Positions 47,879 through 58,657 of a DNA stretch of 64,000 nucleotides are shown here, piece after piece. Within the stretch, counting starts at the first letter, position 1. The number at the start of each line of letters is the position of its first letter. A program made the translations under genes and the position numbers. Under the pieces are notes generated by a model, which was given only the letters and a program-made list of their open reading frames with translations, was not told the DNA's origin and ran no database searches. Source of the DNA: Hexactinellida sp. DTS-2022 (lineage: Eukaryota; Porifera; Hexactinellida); assembly GCA_028753945.1 (NCBI GenBank), contig JAPNXP010000001.1:1-64000 (forward strand), in the 5' to 3' direction.

Positions 47879-50800
47879 CTATTTTATATTCAGGTCACAC
47901 ACGATTGGGAGGTGATCCGAGGGGAACCAGGAGTTCGGAAGCGCGGTTTCGCGGCTGACTTCCCACCGGGCGGGCATCGGGGCCACCTGGTGCGTCGAGA
48001 GGGTGTGGGAGTCGCAGAAAATGTAGTCTAAGGTCGCCACGAAATGAGCGGCGAAGTGCGTGAAGTCAGCTGGGCCGCAAGCGTTGAGCAGCCGGAGAGA
48101 GTGGCTGAGAGAGAGCCCGGGGAATACGAACTGAGTGGGCATCTCTAGGGCCCAGGGCTGCCAGTCCAGATTGTTAGACTCAACGACTCCTAACAAAGTT
48201 AATTCAAATGTAGAGTCCCTAATAGTGCAATTAATCGCACCAACCTGTTTGTAGGAACTCAACGAGTCCCGAGTTGGGGCTGGCGTTGAAGTCTCCACAC
48301 AGAATAACAGAGACGCTTTTCTCTCCACTCTCCTTGTAGCGCTGCACCAGCCCCTCCAGGTGTCTGACCAGGAGCGCCATCTGGAAGAGACGAATGTAGG
48401 GGACCTTGGGCCGGGAGTGCAGATGCGTGTTGGCCACTAGGTACACCCGGCCGGGACTGGACCTGTCTCGGAGCACACAGATCTGGAAAATAGTGCCGAG
48501 AGATGAGAAGCGGAAGGCGACATCTTCCCCCCACAAAAGCAGTGAGTTGTACAGGACCAAGTTCTCCGGGATCTTCATGTACTCCCCTAGAGAACGGGCT
48601 TAGATATTCAAGCAATTTATTATCTCATTTCGCCACTAACATCTGGCCGCTAGCACTTAACGGGAACTGAATCAGTCAGATGGCAGGATTGCACACTAAT
48701 TAATGAGCGAGTGTACCATACAATACATGTATTAATTACACCACTAGTAGAGGATCATATTATAATAAGTAATTAAATATGCCTTCCTATTCAATATAAA
48801 TTGATTTTGGCTATTCCGATAAGTCAATATTATCTATTAACTAATCTCTATTAATATGTGTTGTTATTTACACATTAGATGGCAGAAATTGCGCAAGACG
48901 AATTTGAGTCACAACTCTCAAAACTCAAAACAGCGATAGACTCGCAAAAAGTAATCATAGAAATTAAATTCGCAGAAGTGATAGCCGCGTGCAGCGAGAA
49001 GAAGCGCGAGTTGCTGGAGCGACTGGACAGGCTCCTGGCGGAGTGCGAGCAGCAGCTGAGGGCGAGTCAGGGCGAGTACAGGCGACTGATGGAGAGCAGG
49101 AGGATACTGGCAGAGAGTCTGCGGGAAGACGCGAACGAAGAATCGCTCAGTCAGTGCTTCTCACGAATGGACACCGAAATAGCAAAGAAGAGACCGAAAG
49201 GGATTCCACAAATCGACCTGGCCTGGAACACGCAGACTGTATTAGCGTCCATAGAAAACATGTGCGTCATCAGAAGTGGTGAGTTAGCACAGGGCAGAGC
49301 AGATAGGATTATTAATTTATTAATTAATTGATGCTAGTCGCCTTTAGAAGTCAGACTCTCCAGAAAAACAGTGTCTCTAACGAACGTACACACCTACCTC
49401 CCGGACCCGGACACGGACACGGACACGGACACGGACCCCAGAGAGGTCACGAGGAGCTCCAGCTGGAGAGCCCCCGAGAGCATATCAACTGACCTAATGG
49501 TTGCTAGGAGCAGCATTCCAGGTGAGCATAGCCGTAGCTAGACAGAGCTGAGTAGCAGTGTAACGGGTTTCCTGCAGAGGAGAAGATCCCGTGCCTCCTG
49601 CGGTGGCAGAAGGAGCGGCCGACCCTCGAGAGAGAAGTGGTCTACGCGGACAGCACGGACGGCACCTTCCGTCTGGAGTGGAACGGAGACTGCTTCGAGA
49701 AGTCAAACATTGAGCTGTGCGTGGGGGAGCACAGAGGGCTGTTGGTGCTGAGCGACAGCAGCGCCTCTGCGACCACTGACAGCTTTCAGGTCGCAAGCGG
49801 TACGCGAGGTCTACAGGTGATCACACTGCACTTACAGGGACACACGGCTTCTGATGCTGCAGGTAGCTAATAACCGCGGTGTTGTTGTTGTTGTTGTTGA
49901 CAAGGTGTTGCTAGCTAAACCAAAGGAGAGCCCGGGAGAGGAGACACAGGTGGTGCGCCTGGCCTGGAAGAAGCAGCACCCCACGCTCAATACGAGCATA
50001 GAGTACATCGACAACAGAAACGGTAGCATGACTCTGCAGTGGAACGGAGAGCTCTTCCAGTCGCAGCCGCTGCCGATCGGAGTAGGGACGCACCATGGCA
50101 TGCTATCGCTAGGAGACAGCGACACGCTGCCACTCGTGGAGCAGTTCTCCGTGTGGACAGCCCCCGGCGTGCAGGAGGTGCTCCTGGACACGCCCCACAA
50201 GCAATAAGTACTTATGCTGTTTCCTTGTAAATCGAGTTGCAATTGAATAATGATATATTGTATGGCATTGATTAGTCTCACCTGAGTGCAGAGAATAGGT
50301 GTCGATGGCCTCGAACCGGTCTCGGCGGTACAGTATAACTTCTCCCTCGGGCATCTCTCCTGCCTTGGACGCGAAATCACCTGAAAACCCGGCACATTCC
50401 ATCGCGGGCATCAGGTAGTCAGTGTATCTGCGCTTGGTGACCTCCTGCAGACAGAGGATGTCCGGATGGAAGCCGATGAGCTCCCGGTTCGTGAGGGCCT
50501 GTCGGTAGTCCACGTCCAGCGTGAGGGCCGCGCAGTGGGGATAGATGGCGGTCTGGCAGTCCTTGCTCTTGGTCCACATGTCCGCCAGGATCTACAGACA
50601 CGCGTAGCACTGACTCCGAGGCGCTAAGAGAACGTACGTTGTAGGACAGCACCCGCAGGTGCTGCTTGTCCGTCGGCTGCCGAGTCGCCACGAACCTGTC
50701 CACCTGTCCCTCGCCCCCGGGGCAGGCCCGCGCCCCCGAGGCGGTGACGCCGTAGCAGCTGACGCCGACCCCCTCGCGACTGGCCGGGTCCAGAGGCTGG

Positions 50801-51483
50801 CAGTGGACCAGGAGTCTGTGTCCCAAGTCCTTCGCGCCTGGTATGTAAACAAACTCGTCGGAGACAGGGACCAGCTGGAAAGTGCTCATCAGCTGTTCGC
50901 TCAGCTGGGCGGTCCCGCCGCAGAGCGCCTGTGTGAGGGTGTCCGCACAGAAGGCGGGGTCCTCCACGCGACACCAGATCCAGCGGCAGTCGCGAAATTC
51001 GCAGCGACTCAGCTCGGCGCGCGGGACCGCCGGACAGCCCTCGAGGGTGTGTCTGGGGAGCGAGAGGCCCAGGACGCGCGGGAGGTTCACTCGGACCAGG
51101 AACTCGTCGGTCCCCACTCTCAGGACGCTCCGGTCCCTCCAGGCATCCGAGTTCGGGAGCTCCGGGTCCACGGGCTGGGACCGGAAGAGCAGCTGCACGT
51201 CCGGAGGGGGCGGGGCCTCGGAGGCGGGCTTCTTGCCCCCTTTCTTCGCATTCTTGTCGCTGGCGCTCAGCTGGATCCGCTGGAGACAGCGCTTCAGCTG
51301 CTCGGAGCCGCTGCGATCCATGGTCCTAACTCTCCCTCCGAGCGCGAGGTGGATGGTGACCCTGTCGGTCGCTGGGTACAGCTCCACCAGCGCCTGGCGC
51401 GGGAGGGGCGGGAGCTTTGCGGCCATTCGAGTCCCGAGGTTTCTGATGCGACGCAGGAGTTCTGATATAAAACCTGCTAGCAT
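47879..51483 (-). CDS. PDE12: 2',5'-phosphodiesterase 12-like enzyme (602 aa, 4 exons)
   Basis: Exons 51483-50638, 50591-50282, 48586-48245 and 48189-47879 join in frame. The C-terminal half is an endonuclease/exonuclease/phosphatase domain with all signature motifs: LRVLSYN (about 276-282), catalytic LQEV (E332), NTHLHS, GDFNASPNSG, ATLDYIF and SDHLPIV. The N-terminal half matches the PDE12 accessory region. The Arg-rich start MLAGFISELLRRIRNLGTR is a plausible mitochondrial targeting peptide. PDE12 degrades 2',5'-oligoadenylates and trims poly(A) from mitochondrial transcripts. Length is close to the vertebrate protein. Intron 2 (50281-48587) is unusually long for this block because it contains a complete plus-strand gene. 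Confidence 0.9.
48879..50207 (+). CDS. Coiled-coil protein with two unnamed beta modules, nested in PDE12
   Basis: Exons 48879-49278, 49348-49521, 49578-49862 and 49915-50207 join in phase 1 throughout and give 383 aa. Residues 1-133 form a TRIM-like coiled coil (ELLERLDRLLAECEQQL). Residues 134-191 are a linker with a DPDTDTDTDTDTDP run. Residues 192-286 and 287-383 are two copies of the module described for 56919-61180: W-x-K-x3-PTL, Y-x-D or YID, L-x-W-N-G-[DE], VGEHRGLLVLSD or VGTHHGMLSLGD, then F-x-V. The last acceptor is CTAG at 49911-49914; the nearer AAG at 49904 would give an early stop. The gene lies wholly inside PDE12 intron 2 on the opposite strand and ends 75 bp from a PDE12 exon. 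Function unknown; an adaptor role is inferred. Confidence 0.75.
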
Positions 51484-51795
51484 CAACGCACTTATGTGTT
51501 ATTAGCAACCAATTAGCACGCACACCAATATCCCAATGCTAACTCTAATGTTATTAGCGCATCGGCAATGCAGGTTGTATTAATAATAATAATAAAATGA
51601 ATTGCTAAGTATAGTAACGAGATAGTTATTATCAGCATGCAATTGCAGTGTATTGTTTGTGATGAGTGAGTGGCTGCTACAAACATTAAAAGAATAGCAA
51701 AGCTGGCTTAGTTCGAATCAGGCGGTCTCATGATAAGAATGAATATAAGGCAGCAATCAAAGGTGTCAAGCGCAGGTAAGCGCGCGGAATCGCGG

Positions 51796-54700
51796 CTAGA
51801 GCTCCGCGGACTCTGGGGCGCCGGGAGGGTCGGAGGGGGGCCGGCTGGGGGCGGGCCGCCTCAGACCGACCCTCGCCATCCACTGGACGAAGTGCGTCCG
51901 ATTCTGTCGGAGCACCTCCAGCCTGAGGTCCGTTCGGCGGGCGGGCGCGGCCGGCAGGAAGAAGGAGCGCAGCGTGCTGGGAGGGGGCGCCGAGGGGGCA
52001 GGGGACACAGGGGACTCTGAGTCGAACAGAAAGGGCCCGATGTTATGGGGTCCTAGGTCCAAGTCGGTTATGCTGTTGTTGTTGTTGTTGTTGTTATTGT
52101 TGCGACTGTCGTATTCTAAGGGCAGTTCCCGCGCGGACACGGGGGCGGTCCCACTGTCCTGCTGCTGGAGGAGGGGCTCCTCCGACCGGGGCTCCTTCCC
52201 TCCTACGGACAGAATAACGCAGGGGTTGCAGCAACATATTAATACTAACCTGCCAGACGGAGAGCGTAGTCGGCGAGGGAGTCCTTGTAGTTGGGCACGT
52301 TGGAGGGCGGGTCGATGGGCGGGTCGGCCGGCAGCGCGTAGCCGGCGGGGGGCGGGAGCACGTCCGTCTCGTAGGGGGGCTGTCTCCGGAGGGGGCGCGA
52401 CAGGGGGGAGGGGGGGCGACCGTAGAAGAGAGACAGGTCCTCGGGAGAGGTGGGGGCTCCCGGGAAGGGGGGCAGTCTGTGCAGAAAGTCCTGCGAGTTC
52501 ATGTAGTTTCTGTAGTCCATTGGCGGGGCCTTCCTCTTGGAGCTGTGCATGCCTATGTCAGTAGAGTAGGTATAATGTCATAAGCAGACAGGCTAAAATG
52601 AATGTACCCTGGGCGAGGGATTGCTGCTGCTTCCAAGCCATCACGTCCGCTAGGTACGGGTCGTAGGGCGGGTGGGCGTACCCGTGCGGGCCGTAGGGGG
52701 AGGGGGGGTAGAAGGGGTACGGCACGGGGGCGTAGGGGCTTCTGTGGGGGTACATGTAGGGGGCGGCGGGGGGCGACTTGTAGGGGGGCCTCGGGGGGTG
52801 GGAGGACTTGAGTTGAGGAGTGCAGGCTTGGTCTACAAGGGAACAAGTAACGGCATGACAGAACACAAACAGATATCTCACTCTCGGTGGCTAACGGGTC
52901 TACTTCCTCTGTGGTGGAGTGAGGCTGCTCCTCCGATCCCACCGTCGCCTCCGCGCCAGCAGCTGGGGAGACGCGCCTGTCAGATTCCGCGAGCGAGCAA
53001 GGTTCGTCCTGAGTAGGCACATCCGGTCCCATGGCGTCACCAGTTGTTCCTCTAAAATAATTAAACTCATCGTAAGCATAATGAAAATTCGCGAATTTGT
53101 TATAACTGGAAGGGAATCCTTATATAGAGCTGAGCTTTGTAGAGTTCAGATTTTTTCCCATACTAAAAGCCCAGGCTTACTTTCTAAAGGTCAATTTCAA
53201 ACTCTGGAAAAAAACTGACCTTTCTCAGTGCGTGAATACACATAGTGAAAAACTGAACTCTACAAAGCTCAGCTCTATATAAGTAATTTCTAACTGGAAT
53301 ACTTTTCAGAGAGTTCCGGCTGTATTTCTGTTTCAATGTTCTCAGTGTTCTGTTGTTGTTGTTGTTGTTGTGCTTCCGGTTGCCCCTCAGAGAGAGGCGC
53401 TCCCTGCCCATCTCTCTCTAAACAAGCGGCTAACACAATGGCAGAACAACTAAGCAATAGCGTACCAGCTGATCTGTGTTTCCCGGTGTGTCTGTGTCTG
53501 CGGTGGTGTCTGCCGGGCGGCGCGAAGAAGGGCGGGCCCGCGTAGTACGGCTCCAGCATGTAGTCCATGTACGGGGCCGCGTAGTACGGGTCTATGACAC
53601 AAGCATAGCTAAGAGACAGACTGGTAGTCAGGAGGGATGTACTTACGGGGGTACGGGTGTCCGTAGTGCGGAGAGGCGGGGTAGGGGGTCTGTCGGGGCC
53701 TGCTGGGGGGCGGGGCCGTCCCCGCGGCAGAGGAGCAGCTGCTCGTCCGAGAGTCCACAGAGCCCTTGCTCCCGCTGTCCTCTCTCGGCCTGGCCGGGTC
53801 CGGGGGGGCAGGGGGGACAGACTCAGGACTGGACAGACTCGACAGTTCAGCTGACTTCTGCTCTGCCGTGGTAGAGGAGACCTTCTCGCTCTTCTGCTTT
53901 CCCTCCGAACCCTTGCACAGCAGACCTAGGGCCACACAGCACACATTAACGCGTATAGCAGTGTAAGGGAGACATACCTTGGGAGCGGATTACTGTCTGG
54001 AGTCTGGCCTCCTCCTCGCGCCGCTCCTTGGTGGACCCGGCGGTGGCGCCCTCGGGTGCGCGGCCCTTGTGGGACGGGTCCCCCCAGTAGAGGGGGTAGG
54101 GGGGGAAGGGGGCGTGCGCGGAGGGCAGGAAGGGCGGGAAGTATGGGTATGGGGAGTACTCGTGGGGGTACATCGCACCTGAGTCCTTGTCGGCCGGATA
54201 GGGGGGGTAGGAGGGGTAGAAGGGGGGTGGGTACCGGGCGAACCTCATCTCGTCATTTCTCGGCCGCTTCGTGCTGCTGGGCTTCTGGACCATGGACTCT
54301 GTGAGCTCCGTCCTCCGCTTTCTGCGTCTCTTCACACCTGAGAATTCGCGATAACACAGATATCATCTCAGATATTACGAATAATAACCTGGAGACTTGA
54401 AGGGCGTGTGGCCTCCCTCAGACTCGGAGCTGGACCCGATGTCGGGGATGGGGGACCGGGCTCTGCTGGGTCCTAAGGCGGTACAAAGTTAAACAGAGAC
54501 AGATAGGTACCTCGATGTTGTGTACCTGGGTGCGAGAAGTGTTTGACGAACAGCTTGTTGAAGTGCTCCCGGACGGTGTGCGCCATCTCCGTGTACTCGC
54601 TGTCCGCGCCGTTGTAGCGCCGGCAGTTCTTGAAGATTCTCCGGAAATCCTTCACGAATTGCTCCTAGCAAACTCGGTAGATTAACTAACGACAGAAGTC

Positions 54701-56710
54701 CGAAGAAGTACCTTGCTTGAGTACTCCTCGTTCTTCAGCTTCCTCTCGACGGAAACTACGTCCATGGGTCGCTTGATGACGTCATGGTACCCCGGCGCGA
54801 TCGCCTCTGTCACAGGGTCCACGAATGGCCAGCAGTCCTCGTGTTTCTTCAAGTCATCTATAACCTAACTTACAATTTGCTTAAAGAATACAGTATTGGT
54901 GAGACCATGGATTAACCTTAAGTATGGCTATTCGCAGGTCCTCCCCTGTGACTTCCTCTTCCTGGTCCAGCGCCAGAGCTGAGTTGGGCAGGCTGGATTT
55001 CTTTCTGGGGCCCTGTATGTTGCCTATAAGAGAGAGAGCTATAACCTACATAGCACAGTGGCTACGGAGAGTTTGCCTGAGAACGCCTCTTCCCACTCCA
55101 TGGTCCGCCTCCGTCTGTTCTCCTCGCGCTCGCGCTTGCGCTCCTCCTCCCGCTCGCTGTCGCTGTCGCTCCCGGACCCCGCCCCCTCGGCCCGGGGGGA
55201 CCCGCTCTCGAGAGGGGCGCTCTGCTCGGCCGGGTAGCTAGCCTTCAGTTTGTTGTTCAACCTCACTGACGCCCTCTTAGAACCGACTCTCTCTAGCCAA
55301 GAATAATTAACACTATAAACCATGGATAAGTGAGTGCTACCTGAGAGCGCGAGGAACCTCTCGGTCCTGCTCCTCTCGGTGTGTATCTCCGTTAGCGACT
55401 GCATCAGCTCCTCCCGCACGCAGCGGACCAGCTCCTGCTCGCAGGCGTGCCCGGACCCCTCCCAGGACCCCAGGAGCCCCTCCCAATCCTTCATATCCGC
55501 ACACACGACCGACCATCCTACACAAGAGCTGAGCTACACGCGGCTGACAGGAATAGCAGCACTGACCTGTCCTAAGGGAGAACTGGTTGTCTCCCGCGGC
55601 CGGGAGCGGGTCCGGCCCGGCCCCTTCTCCGGAGACAGCTGCCGGTTCTCTCGCGGGACTGCTGGCCTCGGCGCAGCTAGCAGTTTCTAGACACAACAGC
55701 TAACTACAGAGCGGGCTAGTAGCCTAGCGCCTGTACCGTGTGTGTCCGGTGTGTCCGGTGTGTCCGGTGTGTCCGGAATGGGCTGCCTGCTCCTGGCGGA
55801 CCTCGTGACTCTCCTGGTCTCCTGCCGGCCGCTGTCCTCCTCGCAGCTCTCGCCTCTCTCCAAGTCGGACCCTTCAACTGACACGCGTCACACTCGCTAC
55901 AAAGATAGTTGCAACTCACTCTTTAGCAGGGCCTTCCTCTGCGCCCCGCCCCTGGGCTTGCCGCCGGGGGGCGGGGCGGTCTCCTTGTGGGGCCCCCTCT
56001 CCGCGGGCCGGGACCTGAGACTGCAGGAGCTCTTGTAGCTACAGACACGTCATAACCGGATGCGAATAGGAGAAGCGAGCTCACCGCTTGTTGTGCTGCT
56101 GTGCCTCCTTGCTCTCGCGGTAGAGTCTCATTCCGTAGAAGTACCACAGCTTGTGTCCCTCCCCATCAGTGCCCAGCTCCGCCACGCGGATGCGGGCCGG
56201 CTCCAGGCTCCGCAGACACTCAGTGACGTCATCCAGCTCCAAGCGCAGGTGGCAGAGTCTGTGCAGAATCTCAACCTTGCTGCGAGTGTCCAGCTGTGCG
56301 TAGCTGGCCCCCTCCATCGGACTGTACTTCTCGTTGAGGAACTCGCTTCTCCACACGAAGTGCAGTCGCAGCAGCAGCTCCCAGTTGTCCGGGCCTAGGG
56401 ACAGTGTCAGAAGAGCTGACCAGTTTACGACGGACCTACCGATCTCCTTCTTCTCCAGGATCCCTCTCAGGAAGGCGATGTGGATCCCGACCAGGAGGGG
56501 GTGTGTGTCCGGGGGGCCGGGGCCGGGGTCTGGGAGCAGTGCGAGCTCCAGCTCTTCGATGTCGAAAGTCGGCAGCTCGAGGGCCTCCGAGAAGGTGTGG
56601 CAGAAGTGCGCCACGCAGGGCACTTCCCACCAGGCCCGGATCTCGGAGAGGCAGGTGCCGTCTCCGGACCGGCCCTTGGGGGGGCGGCTCTCTCCAGGGG
56701 ACTCCGTCAT
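51796..56710 (-). CDS. CECR2: CECR2-like bromodomain chromatin remodelling subunit (1273 aa, 19 exons)
   Basis: Nineteen exons join in frame: 56710-56440, 56394-56085, 56038-55920, 55877-55737, 55686-55567, 55517-55341, 55292-55077, 55023-54917, 54864-54712, 54664-54526, 54472-54389, 54337-53978, 53925-53647, 53591-53466, 53417-53303, 53051-52882, 52832-52608, 52552-52250, 52202-51796. The N-terminus (IRAWWEVPCVAHFCHTFSEAL, FDIEELELAL, LHFVWRSEFLNEKYSP) matches CECR2. A bromodomain lies at about 490-585 (WPFVDPV...APGYHDVIKRPMDV...KNCRRYNGADSEYTEMA), including the acetyl-lysine-binding Asn in RYNG. CECR2 pairs with an ISWI ATPase in the CERF remodeller. The rest is low-complexity: acidic/Arg runs, a DTPDTPDTP repeat, then Pro/Tyr-rich YPPYP, YSPYPYFPP and poly-Q and poly-N tracts. 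Intron 7 is GC-AG. Confidence 0.88.
53119..53284. mobile_element. Palindromic MITE in a CECR2 intron
   Basis: TATATAGAGCTGAGCTTTGT at about 53120 and its complement up to about 53283 (ACAAAGCTCAGCTCTATATA) form inverted arms of about 38 bp, continuing through AGAGTTCAG. A TA dinucleotide borders each end. It sits in the intron between CECR2 exons 15 and 16 and makes that intron longer than its neighbours. Confidence 0.65.
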
Positions 56711-56801
56711 ACTAACTAGCTCTACTTCAAGCTTAGGTACAAGTATATACTATTTGCTCGAATGGTTAACAATTAAATTATTCAACCATTTAGAAGCCTG
56801 C

Positions 56802-56809
56802 TTTTATAC
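56802..56809 (-). promoter_or_regulatory. TATA box upstream of CECR2
   Basis: On the minus strand TATAAAAG occurs about 92 bp before the CECR2 ATG at 56710, inside the 208-bp gap after the adaptor gene at 56919. It suggests CECR2 has its own promoter in spite of the tight packing. Position only; no other core element recognised. Confidence 0.45.
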
Positions 56810-56918
56810 TAAATCTGATCGCAGCTCGAGTTAGTGAGGCATCGCTTAACAGTTTTATACAAATATTCACTTGGGAAGCTAAAAAGGAGAAATATAAACA
56901 GAACACAAAGCTTGTCAC

Positions 56919-58519
56919 TCAGCACCTATTGGGTCTGGGGTCTGCGCCCCTGGAGAGGGGGGCGGGGGATCGGGGGGGAATGGGAGGGGCAGCAGAAAAG
57001 CCTCTGATTATCCCTTTGAGTTTTGTAATTTGCTCGTTTGCCTCCGCCAGCGCTCTCATTGCGTGATTTCGCTCTTCCACAAGAGCAATCTTCTCGCCGT
57101 GCAGATAGTCCAAAAGCTTTCTCGAATAAGATTCAGATTCCAGCTTCGCTTTGGAAAGATTTTCTTTCGATTTCTCCAGCTCCTTAAACTCCATATAGTA
57201 CTCACTGCGTTGGTTGGCAGTTCCCATATTAACGTAGTCTTTGTCCCGAACTGGAGTCTCTTTTTGTGGCAAAGTTTTAGCAGTATCGATTTGGTTCCAA
57301 ATATGTTGCATCAAATCTTCATTAAGGCCTGTAGATGAATAACACACTTTTACAGACCACTGTTATAAAAATTCTAAACAATTACGTATTGGTATGTAAT
57401 ACGAATGTTTACTGTGCATCATGATTAAAATAGTTACAGCTATGGAGAAAGTGAGCATAAACTGTACCTGTTGCGATTTGAGGTTGGTACTCAGTCTTCT
57501 TCTGTTCTGACTCAAGCACGAGAGCTCTTAGCTTCTCCCCATTCCTGTGTCCGGCTAGCTGGTCGATAGCTGCATTCTTTTCGCTCTTCTCCCTCTCGAG
57601 CCGCCCCCTCAGCTCCGCGACTTCTCTCTTGCACTCGCTGAGCTGTTGCTCCGAGGCTGCCTGCTTCTTGTCTCTCTCCAGTATCGAACTGAGAGCCCGA
57701 ATCTCTGCTTCAAACTTCTCCTTGCTCTTCTGGTGTTTGTCTTCTTCCACACTCCTAAGTTCTTTGAATATTCGCAGCTGTTCTTCTTCCTTCTTTCTCA
57801 ATTCCCTGATTCGTTGCAGCTCTTCCTCTTCCCTCTTGGCCCCCTTATTATCTTTATTTTTACTTCCTCTATTTCCTAATACACTGCAGTTAATACACTG
57901 GCATATAACCTCCTGTTAACTCACCTCTTGCCAAACTGGGTTTCTCCGGTTTCACCATTGAAATGGTGATGCACTGGATGCCAGTGGCTAGCGGCTGCAC
58001 GTGGAAGGCCAGAATGTCTGCGCTGAGGTCGCAGTCGCTGAGCGCGAGACACCCGCTGTGCTCGCCGCTCGTAAGATCGGCGCTGCCTTCGAACTGGGAA
58101 CTAACCGCGTCCCAGAGCAATCTGTGGTCGCCGTCCAAACTATCGAAGTAGGTCGCTTGGGTGTCCAGAGTATCCTTCTGCTTCTTCCAGATCAGTGTCA
58201 CTCGCTGTTTGCCCTTGGCTAAGATAGAGAGATACTAACCTAGCTAACTAGCTACAGACTATCGTGACGTAATGATACCTGGCGCAGGCCTGTCCAGTCT
58301 CTGCAGCGAGCTGGGGTGCTTCCCTTCTGCGTCTGCGGGTCTGTTGGAAACGAGAGGGCCATTCTTAGAAAGGGGAATTAGCGCTTGTTGCCTGGCGAGT
58401 TCTGAAATTAAAGCATCTCCGCTGCCCCGGGCCAGGAGGGCTGCGTTCTCCCTGTCGCTAGCGGCCCCCTTGGGAGGGGCGCAGAGGGGCTTGTGTGGCT
58501 TGTGGGACCCATCGGCCAT
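56919..58519 (-). CDS. Coiled-coil adaptor-like protein, beta module, YVNM motif (450 aa)
   Basis: Exons 58519-58279, 58218-57925, 57875-57468 and 57328-56919, all phase 1. Residues 1-80 are disordered. Residues 81-178, exactly exon 2 (294 nt), are the module: LIWKKQKDTLDTQ, YFDSLDGDHRLLW, SGEHSGCLALSD, AFHVQPL, IQCITI. A long charged coiled coil follows (about 185-300). Exon 4 has DKDYVNMG with Y346, a site of the form YxN and YxxM that would suit Grb2 or PI3-kinase SH2 domains, then another coiled coil with SRKLLDYLHGEK. The C-terminus is proline-rich (PPIPPRSPAPL), a possible SH3 ligand. It resembles the next gene upstream in module, DYLHG motif and tail. No enzyme domain. A cytosolic scaffold or adaptor is inferred; the family is not recognised. 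Confidence 0.7.
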
Positions 58520-58657
58520 TAGTATAGATTAACTGTATAATCTACTGCGGCAGTGGAATAAGAATTCACAAACAGTAAAGCTGCCTACTGTATAAATAGA
58601 TGCATCAATTGGACAACATATACAACAGCAGAACTGAACATACACATCTAAATGTCC

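Noticed and set aside
49902..49914. AAG acceptor at 49904 for the last exon of the nested gene
   Set aside because: In the required phase it gives an immediate TAA; the CTAG acceptor at 49914 keeps the module intact.
51700..51730. tRNA B-box-like AGTTCGAATCA
   Set aside because: No matching A box or cloverleaf around it.
51974..53874. Gly/Arg-rich plus-strand frames over CECR2
   Set aside because: Complement of Pro/Tyr-rich coding sequence; the minus-strand exons splice in frame.
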